DNA of 64,000 bases, taken from NCBI GenBank assembly GCA_963814975.1, contig CAWFFB010000011.1:6149-70148 (forward strand), in the 5' to 3' direction. The position numbers and the translations under genes are program-made. Origin of the DNA: CAVUXJ01 sp963814975 (GTDB lineage: Bacteria; Acidobacteriota; Vicinamibacteria; Vicinamibacterales; CAVVIG01). The notes under the pieces were generated by a model. That model was given only the letters and a program-made list of their open reading frames with translations, was not told the origin of the DNA and did not search any database. The stretch's first letter is position 1; every line of letters starts with the position of its first letter. Below, in pieces: positions 28,428-36,862 of this stretch.

Positions 28428-30210
28428 TCCGCACTCCCCGATCCCGGATCTCCACGCCTCGATCTCCGACTCCCGCCCTTCGCCCTGCTATGCCTGCCTC
28501 TATCGCCCGCCTGCGGGGAGACACGTCCATGATCGCGATGGACGCTGGGTCCACAGTTCGCTTTTCTTGGAAGACTCTGCGGGCCCGGCGACTTCCCCCG
28601 TCCGCCCGGCGTTGTTCCGCACGACCTCCGGCGAGGCGCGCCACCCAGCCTCCGCCAAGGCTGCGCGCGCCTTCGGCGCGAACGCGGCTCGGAGCCATGT
28701 CGTGCCGTCGCTCGTGGCGATCGCGCAAGAGTTCTCGCCGCGCTACGAGCGGCACGGCGACGATCTGGTATCGATCGACGTCAGCGGGCTCGAGCGGCTG
28801 CTCGGCAGGCCGCGCACTATCGGAGAAGAGATCCGCCGCGAGGCGTCGGCGCGCGGAACGCGGGTCCACGTCGCGGTCGCGGCGACGCGGATGGCGGCGC
28901 TCGTGCTGGCGCAGGCGCGGCCGGGCCTCACCGTGGTCGATCCTGGCGAAGAAGGAGCGGCGCTGGCGTCGGTGCCGATCGGGATTCTCGAAAAGGCTGA
29001 ACTCTCCCGTCTGAAGTCTGGGCCCGGCATTCAGGCTTCAGGATTCAAGCGTCAGACGTCGAGCGTGGTTTCTACGTTCAAACATTGGGGTGTGCAAACG
29101 TTGGGCGAGCTCGCGGCGCTTCCGCCCGCGGAACTGTCGGCGCGGCTCGGGCTGGAGGGGCTGCTCTGGCGGGCGATCGCGCGCGGTGAGGACACGCGTC
29201 CGCTGGTGCCGGACGTTCCCGAGGAGCGTTTCGAGTCCTCGGTCGAGCTCGAGTGGCCCATCGAGGGACTCGAGCCGTTGTCGTTCGTGCTGACACGGCT
29301 TCTCGAGCCGCTCGCGATGCGTCTCGAGCGTCGCGATCGCGGTGCGGCGGTCCTGCATGTGGTGCTTCGCCTCGTGACGTGCCCGTCGGCCCGCTCGGCC
29401 GGCGCCGGCGCAGGGGATGGGGAGGCGGTCGAACCCTGCGAGAATCACGCGCGCCGCCTCGAGCTGCCGGCGCCGATCCGCGACGTCCGGACGCTCCGCA
29501 CGCTGGCGCTGCTCGATCTCGAATCGCATCCGCCGCCCGCGGCCATCGATGGTGTCACCGTCGTGATCGATCCGACGCCCGGCCGCGTGCTGCAGCACGG
29601 GCTTTTCACGCGGACCCACCCGACGCCCGAGCAGCTGTCCACGCTGCTGGCGCGCCTCGGCGCGCTGATGGGGCTGGACCGGGTCGGTGCGCCTGCCCGC
29701 GTCGACTCTTACGGTCCCGGCGCGTTCGAGATGCGGCCCTTCGCGACCGAGCACGACCACGACGAGCACGGCAGCCGCCTTCGCGTCGAAGACGCGTCCG
29801 CTGCGGATTCTGCCCTTGGACACAATCACATTCCGGGCGAGTCGAGGGAGGGGGTGGCCGTCGTGTCGTCTCTCCGACGCTGTCGCCAGCCGGTACCGGC
29901 TCGTGTGGCGGTCGCCGCCGGCCGTCCCGTCCGCGTCACGACGGATCGTCGAAGCTTCACCGGCGGCGCGGTGCTCCAATCGGCCGGTCCCTGGCGCACG
30001 TCGGGGGCGTGGTGGAACTTCTCAAGTCTCAAGTCTCAAGTCCCAAATCTCAAACTTCAGACTTCAGACTTGAGACTTCAGACTTCTCGAGCGGCAGTGC
30101 CCTCCTGGGACCGCGACGAGTGGGATGTGGCGCTCAGCGATGGGGCCGTGTATCGGATCTTCCGGGATCGGGAAACCGACGGCTGGTTCATCGACGCCAT
30201 CGTTGATTGA
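28420..30210 (+). CDS. imuB: ImuB-like Y-family polymerase homolog
   Basis: 596 residues. ImuB resembles Y-family polymerases without catalytic acidic residues and bridges the sliding clamp with ImuA and DnaE2. The family start is seen at CYACLYRPP (about residue 23), then VAIAQEFSPRYERHGDDLVSIDVSGLERLLG and an HhH region WGVQTLGELAALPPAELSARLG, then the little-finger part SSVELEWPIEGLEPLSFVL and the C-terminal WDRDEWDVALSDGAVYRIFRD. Between the N-terminal strand and VAIAQEFSP lie about 75 extra residues, more than usual. Two 7-bp-period insertions lie at about residues 196-217 and 534-557. Start at 28420 overlaps imuA. Confidence 0.85.
   Translation: MGNPHSPIPDLHASISDSRPSPCYACLYRPPAGRHVHDRDGRWVHSSLFLEDSAGPATSPVRPALFRTTSGEARHPASAKAARAFGANAARSHVVPSLVAIAQEFSPRYERHGDDLVSIDVSGLERLLGRPRTIGEEIRREASARGTRVHVAVAATRMAALVLAQARPGLTVVDPGEEGAALASVPIGILEKAELSRLKSGPGIQASGFKRQTSSVVSTFKHWGVQTLGELAALPPAELSARLGLEGLLWRAIARGEDTRPLVPDVPEERFESSVELEWPIEGLEPLSFVLTRLLEPLAMRLERRDRGAAVLHVVLRLVTCPSARSAGAGAGDGEAVEPCENHARRLELPAPIRDVRTLRTLALLDLESHPPPAAIDGVTVVIDPTPGRVLQHGLFTRTHPTPEQLSTLLARLGALMGLDRVGAPARVDSYGPGAFEMRPFATEHDHDEHGSRLRVEDASAADSALGHNHIPGESREGVAVVSSLRRCRQPVPARVAVAAGRPVRVTTDRRSFTGGAVLQSAGPWRTSGAWWNFSSLKSQVPNLKLQTSDLRLQTSRAAVPSWDRDEWDVALSDGAVYRIFRDRETDGWFIDAIVD
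29005..29068. repeat. 7-bp-period repeat inside imuB, copy 1
   Basis: ATTCAGG, CTTCAGG, ATTCAAG, CGTCAGA units run in frame through imuB (about residues 196-217, around GIQASGFKRQTSS), in a loop between two conserved blocks. More diverged than the second copy. Confidence 0.5.
30020..30090. repeat. 7-bp-period inverted repeat inside imuB, copy 2
   Basis: The left arm has three or more CTCAAGT units and the right arm has CAGACTT/GAGACTT units; the arms can pair as a hairpin. Translated in frame it gives a 7-residue-period peptide (LKSQVPN, then SDLRLQTS). A pure GAGACTT run would contain a TGA in every frame, but CAG variants replace GAG where the stop would fall, so the frame stays open. Confidence 0.9.
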
Positions 30211-30222
30211 CGGCGGAATTCC

Positions 30223-33200
30223 GTGTCCTCGTACGTCGAGATCCACACTGCCTCTGCCTTCAGCTTTCTTCAAGGCGCGTCGCTGCCCGAAGCGATCGTG
30301 GACCGCGCCGCGGATCTGGGCTACCCCGCGCTGGCGCTCCTCGACCGTGACGGGGTCTACGGAGCGCCGCGGTTCCACAAGGCCGCTCTCGCCGCGGGCA
30401 TCAGGCCGATCATCGGCGCCGAACTTACCCTGACGGGAAACCTCAAGTCTCAAGTCTCAAGTCCCAAGAAAGACGTCCGCGGCAAGCCTTCTTCAGACTC
30501 GAGACTTGACACGTCAGATTCCAGATTGACTTCAGACTTCAGACTTGAGACTTCAGACTTTCGTTGGACCCTGCCCGTCCTCTGCGAAAGCCAGGAGGGC
30601 TATCGCAATCTCTGCCGTCTCGTCACCCGCATGAAACTGCGCTCGCCGAAAGGCGAGGGCGCCCTCGAGCTCGACGAGCTCGACGGCTTCACCACCGGCC
30701 TTGTCGCGCTGGCAGGCCGCGCGGCGCTCGATACACGCCGGTTCGGCGTGGGCGGCCTGCTCGATCGCCTCGTCGGTCTCTTCGGCCGCGATCGCACGTA
30801 CGTCGAGCTGCAGCGGCATGCCCGCCGGGACGAGGAAGCCGACAACCAGGCGCTGGCCGCGCTGGCCGCGGCGTTCCGGGTGCCGGTCGTCGCCACCGGC
30901 GGCGTCCGCTTCGCGACGCCAGCCGAGCGGCCGCTGTTCGACGTCCTGACGTGCATCCACCACCACACCGATCTCGCGCATGCCGGCCGGCGGCTGGCGC
31001 CGAATGCCGAGCGGTACCTGCACTCGCGCGACACCATGGCGGCCCGGTTCGCGGATCGTCCCGACGCGATCGCCCGATCGGCGGAACTGGCCGATCGGCT
31101 TCAATTCACGATGGCCGATCTCGGCTACCGCTTTCCCGCCTATCCGGTGCCGCACGGCGACACCCAGGCGTCGTTTCTTCGCCAGATGACGGAGGTCGGC
31201 GCGCGCGATCGCTATCGGCCGTATCACGATCGGGCCCGCGCCCAGATCGCGCGCGAGCTCGATCTCATCGAGACGCTCGATCTCGCCGGCTATTTTCTGA
31301 TCGTCTGGGACATCGTGAACTTCTGCCGCCAGCACGACATCCTGGTGCAGGGCCGCGGGTCGGCCGCCAACAGCGCGGTGTGCTACAGCCTCGGCATCAC
31401 CGCCGTCGATCCGGTCGGGATGGATCTCCTGTTCGAGCGGTTTCTGTCGGCGGAGCGCGGCGAATGGCCGGACATCGATCTCGACCTGCCGAGCGGCGAC
31501 CGGCGGGAGCGGGTCATCCAGCACGTGTACGACAAATACGGCCGGCTGGGCGCAGCGATGACCGCCAACGTGATCACCTACCGCGGCAGGAGTGCCGCGC
31601 GCGAAGTGGGGAAGGCGCTCGGGTTCGAGGCGGCGCAGATCGATCGCCTGGCGAAGGTGATGAACAACTTCGAGTTCACCGATCCGGCCGATACGCTGCC
31701 CAGGCATCTCGCGTCGGTCGGCCTCGATCTGAACTCGGACGGCGTCCGGCTGTTCGCGCGCCTCTGGGGGGAAATCCAGGACCTGCCGCGCCATCTCGGG
31801 CAACACTCCGGCGGCATGGTGATCTGCCAGGGTCAGCTCGACGCCGTCGTGCCGCTCGAGAACGCGAGCATGCCGGGCCGCGTGGTCGTGCAGTGGGACA
31901 AGGACGATTGCGCCGACATGGGGATCGTGAAGGTCGATCTTCTCGGTCTCGGGATGATGGCGGCGCTCCAGGACGCGCTCGCCCTGGTGAACGGACCGGG
32001 CGCAAGGCTCAAGGCTCAAGGCTCAAGGTTCAAGGATGACGCCTCGAAGCAGGCCTCTTCAGACTTGAGACTTGAGCCGTCAGACTTGAGACTTGAGACT
32101 TCACCCCTTCCTCCCTGTCGTGTTGACCTCGCTCACCTTCCTCAGGACGACCCGGCGGTGTTTCGCATGTTGTGCGACGCGGACACGGTCGGGGTCTTCC
32201 AGGTCGAATCGCGCGCCCAGATGGCGACGCTGCCGCGTCTCAAGCCGGCCTGTTTTTATGACATCGTCGTGCAGGTGGCGATCATCCGCCCGGGTCCGAT
32301 CGTCGGCCAGATGGTGCATCCCTACCTGAACCGGCGCGCGGGACGGGAAGCCGTCCGTTACCCGCATCCCTCGCTCGAGCCGATCCTGGCCCGGACGCTC
32401 GGCGTGCCGCTCTTTCAGGAGCAATTGCTCCGCATCGCGATGGTGGCCGCCGGGTTTACCGGCGGACAGGCTGAGGATCTGCGCCGCGCGTTCGGGTTCA
32501 AGCGATCCGCGCGGCGCATGAAGCAGATCGAGCGGCAGCTTCGCGACGGAATGACTCGACAGGGCATCGACGGCGATGCCGCCGAGCAGATCATCACGGC
32601 GATTACGTCGTTCGCGCTCTATGGGTTTCCCGAATCGCACGCCGCGAGCTTCGCCCTGCTGGCCTATGCCAGCGCGTACCTCAAAGCGCATTACCCCGCC
32701 GCGTTCTATACCGCGCTCCTCAACAACCAGCCGATGGGGTTCTACCATCCATCGACACTTGTCAAGGACGCGCAGCGCCGGGGCGTCCGGTTTCAGCCCA
32801 TCGACGTCCAGGTGTCGGAGCGGGATTGCATTGTGGAGGCCGACGGGTCAATCCGATTGGGACTGCGATATGTGAATGGACTGCGCGAGCAGGCGGGAAC
32901 ACTCATCGCGCGCGGACCCATCCGCCCCCGGCTGGACGACGACGGCGCCCGTCCCGCGATCTGCCCGAAATGCGCCTGCGACGATCCGTCCATGCTCGAA
33001 CGCGTGGATCGGAGGAGCTGGTTCTGCAACAACTGCTCGCACGACTGGCTCCGGCCGGAGCGTCTCCCTCGCGCCGGTGGCCGTTTTGCGTCGCTCGACG
33101 ATCTCATCGCGACGGCCGGCCTGCGCCGCACCGAGGTCATCACGCTCGCCGATATCGGCGCGCTCAATTCGTTCGGGTACGACCGCCGGTCGGCGCTATG

Positions 33201-33771
33201 GCAGGCCGAACGTGCCGTACGCCCCTCCGGCGAGCTCTTCACCACGATCGCAGCGGAGCACCCCGGGCACGCCGGGCACGCCGGGCCTTACGACGGTGAG
33301 GACGCTGCATGCTCGGCGGCCGCGGCGGTTGACATGGACTGTCCGCTCACCCCCATGACCGAGGGGGAGCGGTTGGTCGCTGATTATGCGGGTACCGGTC
33401 TCACCGTGGGCCGCCATCCCATGGCGCTCAGACGCGACGAGCTGGCGACGCGCGGTGTGATGCGCGCCATCGATCTGCACACCGCTCGCCAGGGCCGCCG
33501 CATCCGCGTCGCGGGGATGGTCATTACCAGGCAGCGCCCGGGAACGGCGAAAGGCTTTGTCTTCCTCACCCTCGAGGACGAGACCGGCATCGCCAACATC
33601 ATCGTGCAGCCGGATCTTTTCGCACGCGATCGCCTGATCATTGTCGAAGAGCCATTTCTGATGGTCGAAGGGGTGCTCCAGAATCAGGAGGGCGTCACCT
33701 CAGTGCGGGCCGAGGCGGTACACGCCATGCGCGGGCTGGATGTCGATTTCGACGCTCACGATTTTTATTGA
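30223..33771 (+). CDS. dnaE2: Error-prone DNA polymerase III alpha subunit DnaE2
   Basis: 1182 residues, longer than the usual 1050-1100. N-terminal PHP domain (SYVEIHTASAFSFLQGAS, GIRPIIGAELTL), palm with the acidic motif EWPDIDLDLPSGDRRERVI, then ADTVGVFQVESRAQM, helix-hairpin-helix and an OB fold (IRVAGMVITRQRPGTAKGFVFLTLEDETG). Starts at GTG 30223, 12 bp after imuB. It has two 7-bp-period repeat insertions (about residues 74-113 and 594-627) and a Cys4 zinc-ribbon-like insert (about 905-940, CPKC and CNNC). The frame is intact. Expected role: the polymerase of the SOS mutasome. Confidence 0.96.
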   Translation: MSSYVEIHTASAFSFLQGASLPEAIVDRAADLGYPALALLDRDGVYGAPRFHKAALAAGIRPIIGAELTLTGNLKSQVSSPKKDVRGKPSSDSRLDTSDSRLTSDFRLETSDFRWTLPVLCESQEGYRNLCRLVTRMKLRSPKGEGALELDELDGFTTGLVALAGRAALDTRRFGVGGLLDRLVGLFGRDRTYVELQRHARRDEEADNQALAALAAAFRVPVVATGGVRFATPAERPLFDVLTCIHHHTDLAHAGRRLAPNAERYLHSRDTMAARFADRPDAIARSAELADRLQFTMADLGYRFPAYPVPHGDTQASFLRQMTEVGARDRYRPYHDRARAQIARELDLIETLDLAGYFLIVWDIVNFCRQHDILVQGRGSAANSAVCYSLGITAVDPVGMDLLFERFLSAERGEWPDIDLDLPSGDRRERVIQHVYDKYGRLGAAMTANVITYRGRSAAREVGKALGFEAAQIDRLAKVMNNFEFTDPADTLPRHLASVGLDLNSDGVRLFARLWGEIQDLPRHLGQHSGGMVICQGQLDAVVPLENASMPGRVVVQWDKDDCADMGIVKVDLLGLGMMAALQDALALVNGPGARLKAQGSRFKDDASKQASSDLRLEPSDLRLETSPLPPCRVDLAHLPQDDPAVFRMLCDADTVGVFQVESRAQMATLPRLKPACFYDIVVQVAIIRPGPIVGQMVHPYLNRRAGREAVRYPHPSLEPILARTLGVPLFQEQLLRIAMVAAGFTGGQAEDLRRAFGFKRSARRMKQIERQLRDGMTRQGIDGDAAEQIITAITSFALYGFPESHAASFALLAYASAYLKAHYPAAFYTALLNNQPMGFYHPSTLVKDAQRRGVRFQPIDVQVSERDCIVEADGSIRLGLRYVNGLREQAGTLIARGPIRPRLDDDGARPAICPKCACDDPSMLERVDRRSWFCNNCSHDWLRPERLPRAGGRFASLDDLIATAGLRRTEVITLADIGALNSFGYDRRSALWQAERAVRPSGELFTTIAAEHPGHAGHAGPYDGEDAACSAAAAVDMDCPLTPMTEGERLVADYAGTGLTVGRHPMALRRDELATRGVMRAIDLHTARQGRRIRVAGMVITRQRPGTAKGFVFLTLEDETGIANIIVQPDLFARDRLIIVEEPFLMVEGVLQNQEGVTSVRAEAVHAMRGLDVDFDAHDFY
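30441..30561. repeat. 7-bp-period inverted repeat inside dnaE2, PHP domain
   Basis: CTCAAGT units on the left and GACTTGA/CAGACTT units on the right flank an unrelated centre. The 121-bp tract encodes about 40 extra residues between the PHP strand IIGAELTL and RWTLPVLCESQEGY, a loop position. The reading frame is preserved. Confidence 0.9.
32003..32103. repeat. 7-bp-period inverted repeat inside dnaE2, polymerase domain
   Basis: GGCTCAA units on the left and GAGACTT/CAGACTT units on the right, inserted between ALQDALALVNG and PCRVDLAHLPQDDPAVF, a position normally filled by a short loop. It encodes about 33 residues, including SDLRLEPSDLRLETS. Confidence 0.9.
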
Positions 33772-33775
33772 CGAA

Positions 33776-33896
33776 AGGTTCTAAGCGTTCAAAGGTGCTA
33801 AGGTTCGAGGGTGCTAAGGGTGCTTAGGATTCTGCAGGCCGAACGAACCCTTGGTGCTCAAGCACCTTTAGCACCCTGAACCTCAGTACCTCTTTA
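33776..33896. repeat. 7-bp-period inverted repeat downstream of dnaE2
   Basis: Units related to GTGCTAAGG and GTTCTAA run with 7-bp phasing on the left, and GCACCTTTAGCACC with GAACCTCAG on the right can pair with them. It lies between the convergent dnaE2 and response-regulator genes and may serve as a bidirectional terminator. Confidence 0.7.
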
Positions 33897-34313
33897 GTGC
33901 ATCTGCGCGAGGGGACGGGGATGGCTGCCTCGATTGGAGGCAAGCAGCGAGTGCGCGAGATCGATCAGATCCTCGAACCAGAGAGGCTTGAAGCGCAATT
34001 CCGCGCCGAGCTCGTTCAGTTCCCGTGCGATGCTGTCGTCGAGGTCGTAGTCGCCCGTTACAATCGCGACAGGCGTGTCGTAATACTGCTCCTGAGCGCG
34101 TAGTCGATAGAGAAATCCCAAGCCGTTGATCAGGGGCATCCGGAGGTCGACGATGATGGCGTCCGGCGTTTCGATGAGCGCTTCGCGCAGCCCGGCCTCG
34201 GCGTCGAGGGCCGTCCGGACCTCGTGTCCCTCGAGGCGCAGCACCCGTGCGAAGGTTTGGGTGGTCGCCTCGTCGTCGTCGATAATAAGGACTCTGCTCG
34301 GCGGGGTGTTCAT
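33894..34313 (-). CDS. Single-domain response regulator
   Basis: Receiver domain of about 139 residues without an output domain. It shows the acidic pair in VLIIDDDEAT, the phospho-acceptor Asp in AIIVDLRMP, the conserved Thr in VAIVTGDYD and the Lys in RFKPLWFEDL. The start at 34313 (MNTPPSRVL) overlaps the stop of the upstream small gene by ATGA, so translation is coupled. No histidine kinase lies nearby. Likely a phosphorelay intermediate or protein-protein switch. Confidence 0.9.
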   Translation of the reverse strand: MNTPPSRVLIIDDDEATTQTFARVLRLEGHEVRTALDAEAGLREALIETPDAIIVDLRMPLINGLGFLYRLRAQEQYYDTPVAIVTGDYDLDDSIARELNELGAELRFKPLWFEDLIDLAHSLLASNRGSHPRPLAQMH

Positions 34314-34528
34314 ACGGCGACCTCTGTCCGGTTCGATCTCGCCCTGCACGCAGTGGTCATCAGATGTTCGAGCTCTGCTTCGCGCGTCAGCGCCTCCGGC
34401 AAGGCGCGGAAGTACTCGACGATCGAGCCGTGGGGATGTTGCATCGTCAGCCGGTACGGGCCGTCAGCACCAAGAGAGGTCAGCTCCCAGTGTATGAGGT
34501 CCACGCCCGCTATGAAGATATTCGACAT
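34310..34528 (-). CDS. Small conserved-looking hypothetical protein coupled to a response regulator
   Basis: 72 residues, not recognised, no membrane segment. Start at 34528 follows TTGAGG. Its TGA overlaps the ATG of the response regulator (ATGA), which argues that it is real and that the two proteins act together. A compact acidic and aromatic profile (HWELTSLGADGPYRLTMQHPHG) would suit a small beta-rich partner. Confidence 0.6.
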   Translation of the reverse strand: MSNIFIAGVDLIHWELTSLGADGPYRLTMQHPHGSIVEYFRALPEALTREAELEHLMTTACRARSNRTEVAV

Positions 34529-34761
34529 CGTGAAACCTCAACCGCAAGCGGTATGCCTACCCATCGGTGCGCGGGTCTGCACGGTGCGGCCACGGGCGCG
34601 TGTGCCATGTCAGACCACCTGCCTGCGGTTTTGGCACACGTTCCCCAGGCCGCGCCAACCAGCCGGGCAGAGGACGCCGACGAGGAGACTCAGCCTTGGC
34701 CACAAATTTGCTGCAGCTCTCCAGTAATGCCACGCTTCACCTACGCCCAAGGAACGTTCCG

Positions 34762-35841
34762 ATGAAGCTCATCGTTCAGCCTGATGCGGGCATAGCCCCG
34801 GTCATCACGGCAATCAAGCAGGCCAAGAAATCGATCGACATCCTCATTTTCAGACTCGACCGAGCGGAGCTGGCGCGCGCCCTCGAAGCAGCCGTGGCCC
34901 GAGGCATCAACGTCCGGGCGCTGACGGCACATACCAATCGCGGCGGGGAGAAGAACCTCCGTAAGCTCGAGCTGGAGCTGCTCCAATGCGGGGTGACCGT
35001 CTCGCGCACGGCTGACGATCTGCTGAGGTATCACGGCAAGATGATGATCGTCGACAACGCCATTCTGCACGTATACGGCTTCAACTTCACCGGCCGCGAC
35101 ATGGGCCAGAGCCGCAGCCTCGGGATCGTGACGAAAAACCGGAAGCTGGTGCAGGAAGCGAGCAAGCTGTTCGAGGCCGATTTCAACCGACAGTCTTATG
35201 CACCCGGCGCCGGCCGTTTCGTCGTGAGCCCTGAAAATGGTCGCGAGCGTCTCACGAAGTTCATCCAGGGCGCGCGCCGCGAGCTCCTCATCTACGATCC
35301 GAAAGTGAGCGACGATGCCATTCTCCGCATCCTGGTCGAGCGACAGAAGGCGGGTGTGGACGTCAAGGTGATCGGGCGCGTGGAAGCCAAGTGGAATATC
35401 AAGTCCGAGAAGTTTCCGGGCAAGCGGCTCCACATCCGCGCGATCGTGCGCGATGGCTTGCGCGGGTTCCTCGGCAGCCAGAGCCTTCGCCGCCTCGAGC
35501 TCGAGAAGCGCCGGGAAGTCGGCCTCATCGTTGTCGACCCCAAGGTGGTGAACGAGATGAAAGCCATCTTCGAGACCGATTGGGCGCAGACAGAGAGCGG
35601 GCGGAAGGAAGCCAAGAAGCGAGCCAAGGCCGGCGAGGCGCCGCTTAAGAAGGCCGACAAGAAAGCTTATAAGAAGGCGGAAGAGAGAGCCGCGAAGAGG
35701 GCCAGGAAGGCCGAGAAGAAAGCCGCGAAGATGGCCAAGAAGGAGGCGAAGAAGGCCGAAAAGGCCGGGAAATTCCAGAGGAAAGCCGGCAAGAAAGCCG
35801 ACAGAGTCGTGCGGAAATACGAGAAGCGCGCGGTCGCCTAG
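34762..35841 (+). CDS. Phospholipase D-like protein with Lys/Ala-rich, histone H1-like tail
   Basis: 359 residues, no signal peptide. Two PLD-like halves: the first carries RYHGKMMIVDN (HxK site), the second LHIRAIVRDGLRGFLGSQSL, where the HxK Lys is replaced by Arg, so the second half may be degenerate. Residues from about 275 to the end are almost entirely Lys, Ala, Glu and Arg with repeated KKA/KKAEK, like histone H1 tails, which suggests nucleic-acid binding. The start at 34762 has AAGGA upstream. Role unknown; nuclease or transphosphatidylase activity is possible. Confidence 0.8.
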   Translation: MKLIVQPDAGIAPVITAIKQAKKSIDILIFRLDRAELARALEAAVARGINVRALTAHTNRGGEKNLRKLELELLQCGVTVSRTADDLLRYHGKMMIVDNAILHVYGFNFTGRDMGQSRSLGIVTKNRKLVQEASKLFEADFNRQSYAPGAGRFVVSPENGRERLTKFIQGARRELLIYDPKVSDDAILRILVERQKAGVDVKVIGRVEAKWNIKSEKFPGKRLHIRAIVRDGLRGFLGSQSLRRLELEKRREVGLIVVDPKVVNEMKAIFETDWAQTESGRKEAKKRAKAGEAPLKKADKKAYKKAEERAAKRARKAEKKAAKMAKKEAKKAEKAGKFQRKAGKKADRVVRKYEKRAVA

Positions 35842-35851
35842 CGCTCCGTCT

Positions 35852-36862
35852 TCAGGCGTGCCGGCTCGGGCCGGTCTGGAGAGTGGCGGTGTCCTGGCGC
35901 TGCGGGCTTCGCCAGAAGTCCATCGTCGACACGCGGTGCACGCAGCCGACGGTGCAATACGGTGCGCACGGCTTCGGCGTCGAGAACTCGTGACGGATAT
36001 CAGCGGTCGTGTACGCGTCGAGCGGCACGCCCGGGTAGCCACGCTGCTGCGAGCAGTAGTGCACCAGCCCGTCCTCGCAGACATAGAGATACCGCGCCCC
36101 TGCGCGGCACCGCCACTCGTTGGGCCTGCCGTCCGCGAGGTTGTCCTGAAAGTTTGTGATCCCCGAGTATAGATTCTTGAAGACCTGCCACGGGCCGCTG
36201 ATGGCTGCAGATACCTCGTCGTACACCTTGCGTTCGGCCGGCCCCAGCGGTTTCAGACGTCCCGATCCGTCGTGGATGATGCCAATGGAGGTGGAGAAGC
36301 CCAGCGACTGTGCCCGCGCGTTGATGAGGCGGGCATCCTCGGGGTTCTTGATGCCTCCGCCCAAGACCGAGTTGATGTTCACGTCGAAGGTGGCGTGATC
36401 CCTGAGCTGCTCGAGCTTCTTGTCGAGCAGCCGAAGACTCTTCTTCGAGACCTCATCGGGCTCGGCGTTGTCGATGCTGATCTGCATGAAGTCGAGGCCG
36501 GCCCGGTTCAATTCCTGGATCCGCTTGGGGACGAGAAAGTACCCGTTCGTGATCAGGCCGGCCATCATGCCGCGGACGCGGATATGGCGGATCAGGGCGT
36601 CGAGATCCGGGTGGAGCATCGGCTCACCGCCGCTGAAGGCGACGACCGAAGTGCCGAGGTCCGCCAGCTTGTCGATACGCCGGCGCATCGTGTCGGCAGG
36701 AACCGGCGCGGAGACCTTGTCGTACTCGTTGCAATACCCGCAGTCGATGTTGCACCGCCGGATCGGAATGATCTGGACGAGCAGCGGATGTGCCGTGTGC
36801 ACGAGCCCCCGGGCGAATGCTCGTAGCGATCGCGCCTTGCGGCCGAAGGTCGCCCGGCGCAT
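35852..36862 (-). CDS. Radical SAM protein, second gene of a pair
   Basis: 336 residues from ATG 36862. The [4Fe-4S] SAM motif is RRCNIDCGYCNEYD (CxxxCxxC), followed by VVAFSGGEPMLHPDL (GGEP box) and LITNGYF. The C-terminal part has further cysteines (WRCRAG, VCEDGLVHYC, CAPYCTVGCVH) suggestive of auxiliary clusters of the twitch/SPASM type. It shares a TGATG overlap with the upstream radical SAM gene, so the two are translated in tandem. Function unknown: possibly peptide or lipid modification. Confidence 0.9.
   Translation of the reverse strand: MRRATFGRKARSLRAFARGLVHTAHPLLVQIIPIRRCNIDCGYCNEYDKVSAPVPADTMRRRIDKLADLGTSVVAFSGGEPMLHPDLDALIRHIRVRGMMAGLITNGYFLVPKRIQELNRAGLDFMQISIDNAEPDEVSKKSLRLLDKKLEQLRDHATFDVNINSVLGGGIKNPEDARLINARAQSLGFSTSIGIIHDGSGRLKPLGPAERKVYDEVSAAISGPWQVFKNLYSGITNFQDNLADGRPNEWRCRAGARYLYVCEDGLVHYCSQQRGYPGVPLDAYTTADIRHEFSTPKPCAPYCTVGCVHRVSTMDFWRSPQRQDTATLQTGPSRHA

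Noticed and set aside
30441..30561. CRISPR or phage-like short repeats inside dnaE2
   Set aside because: 7-bp units without spacers, inside an intact reading frame; no cas genes in the window.
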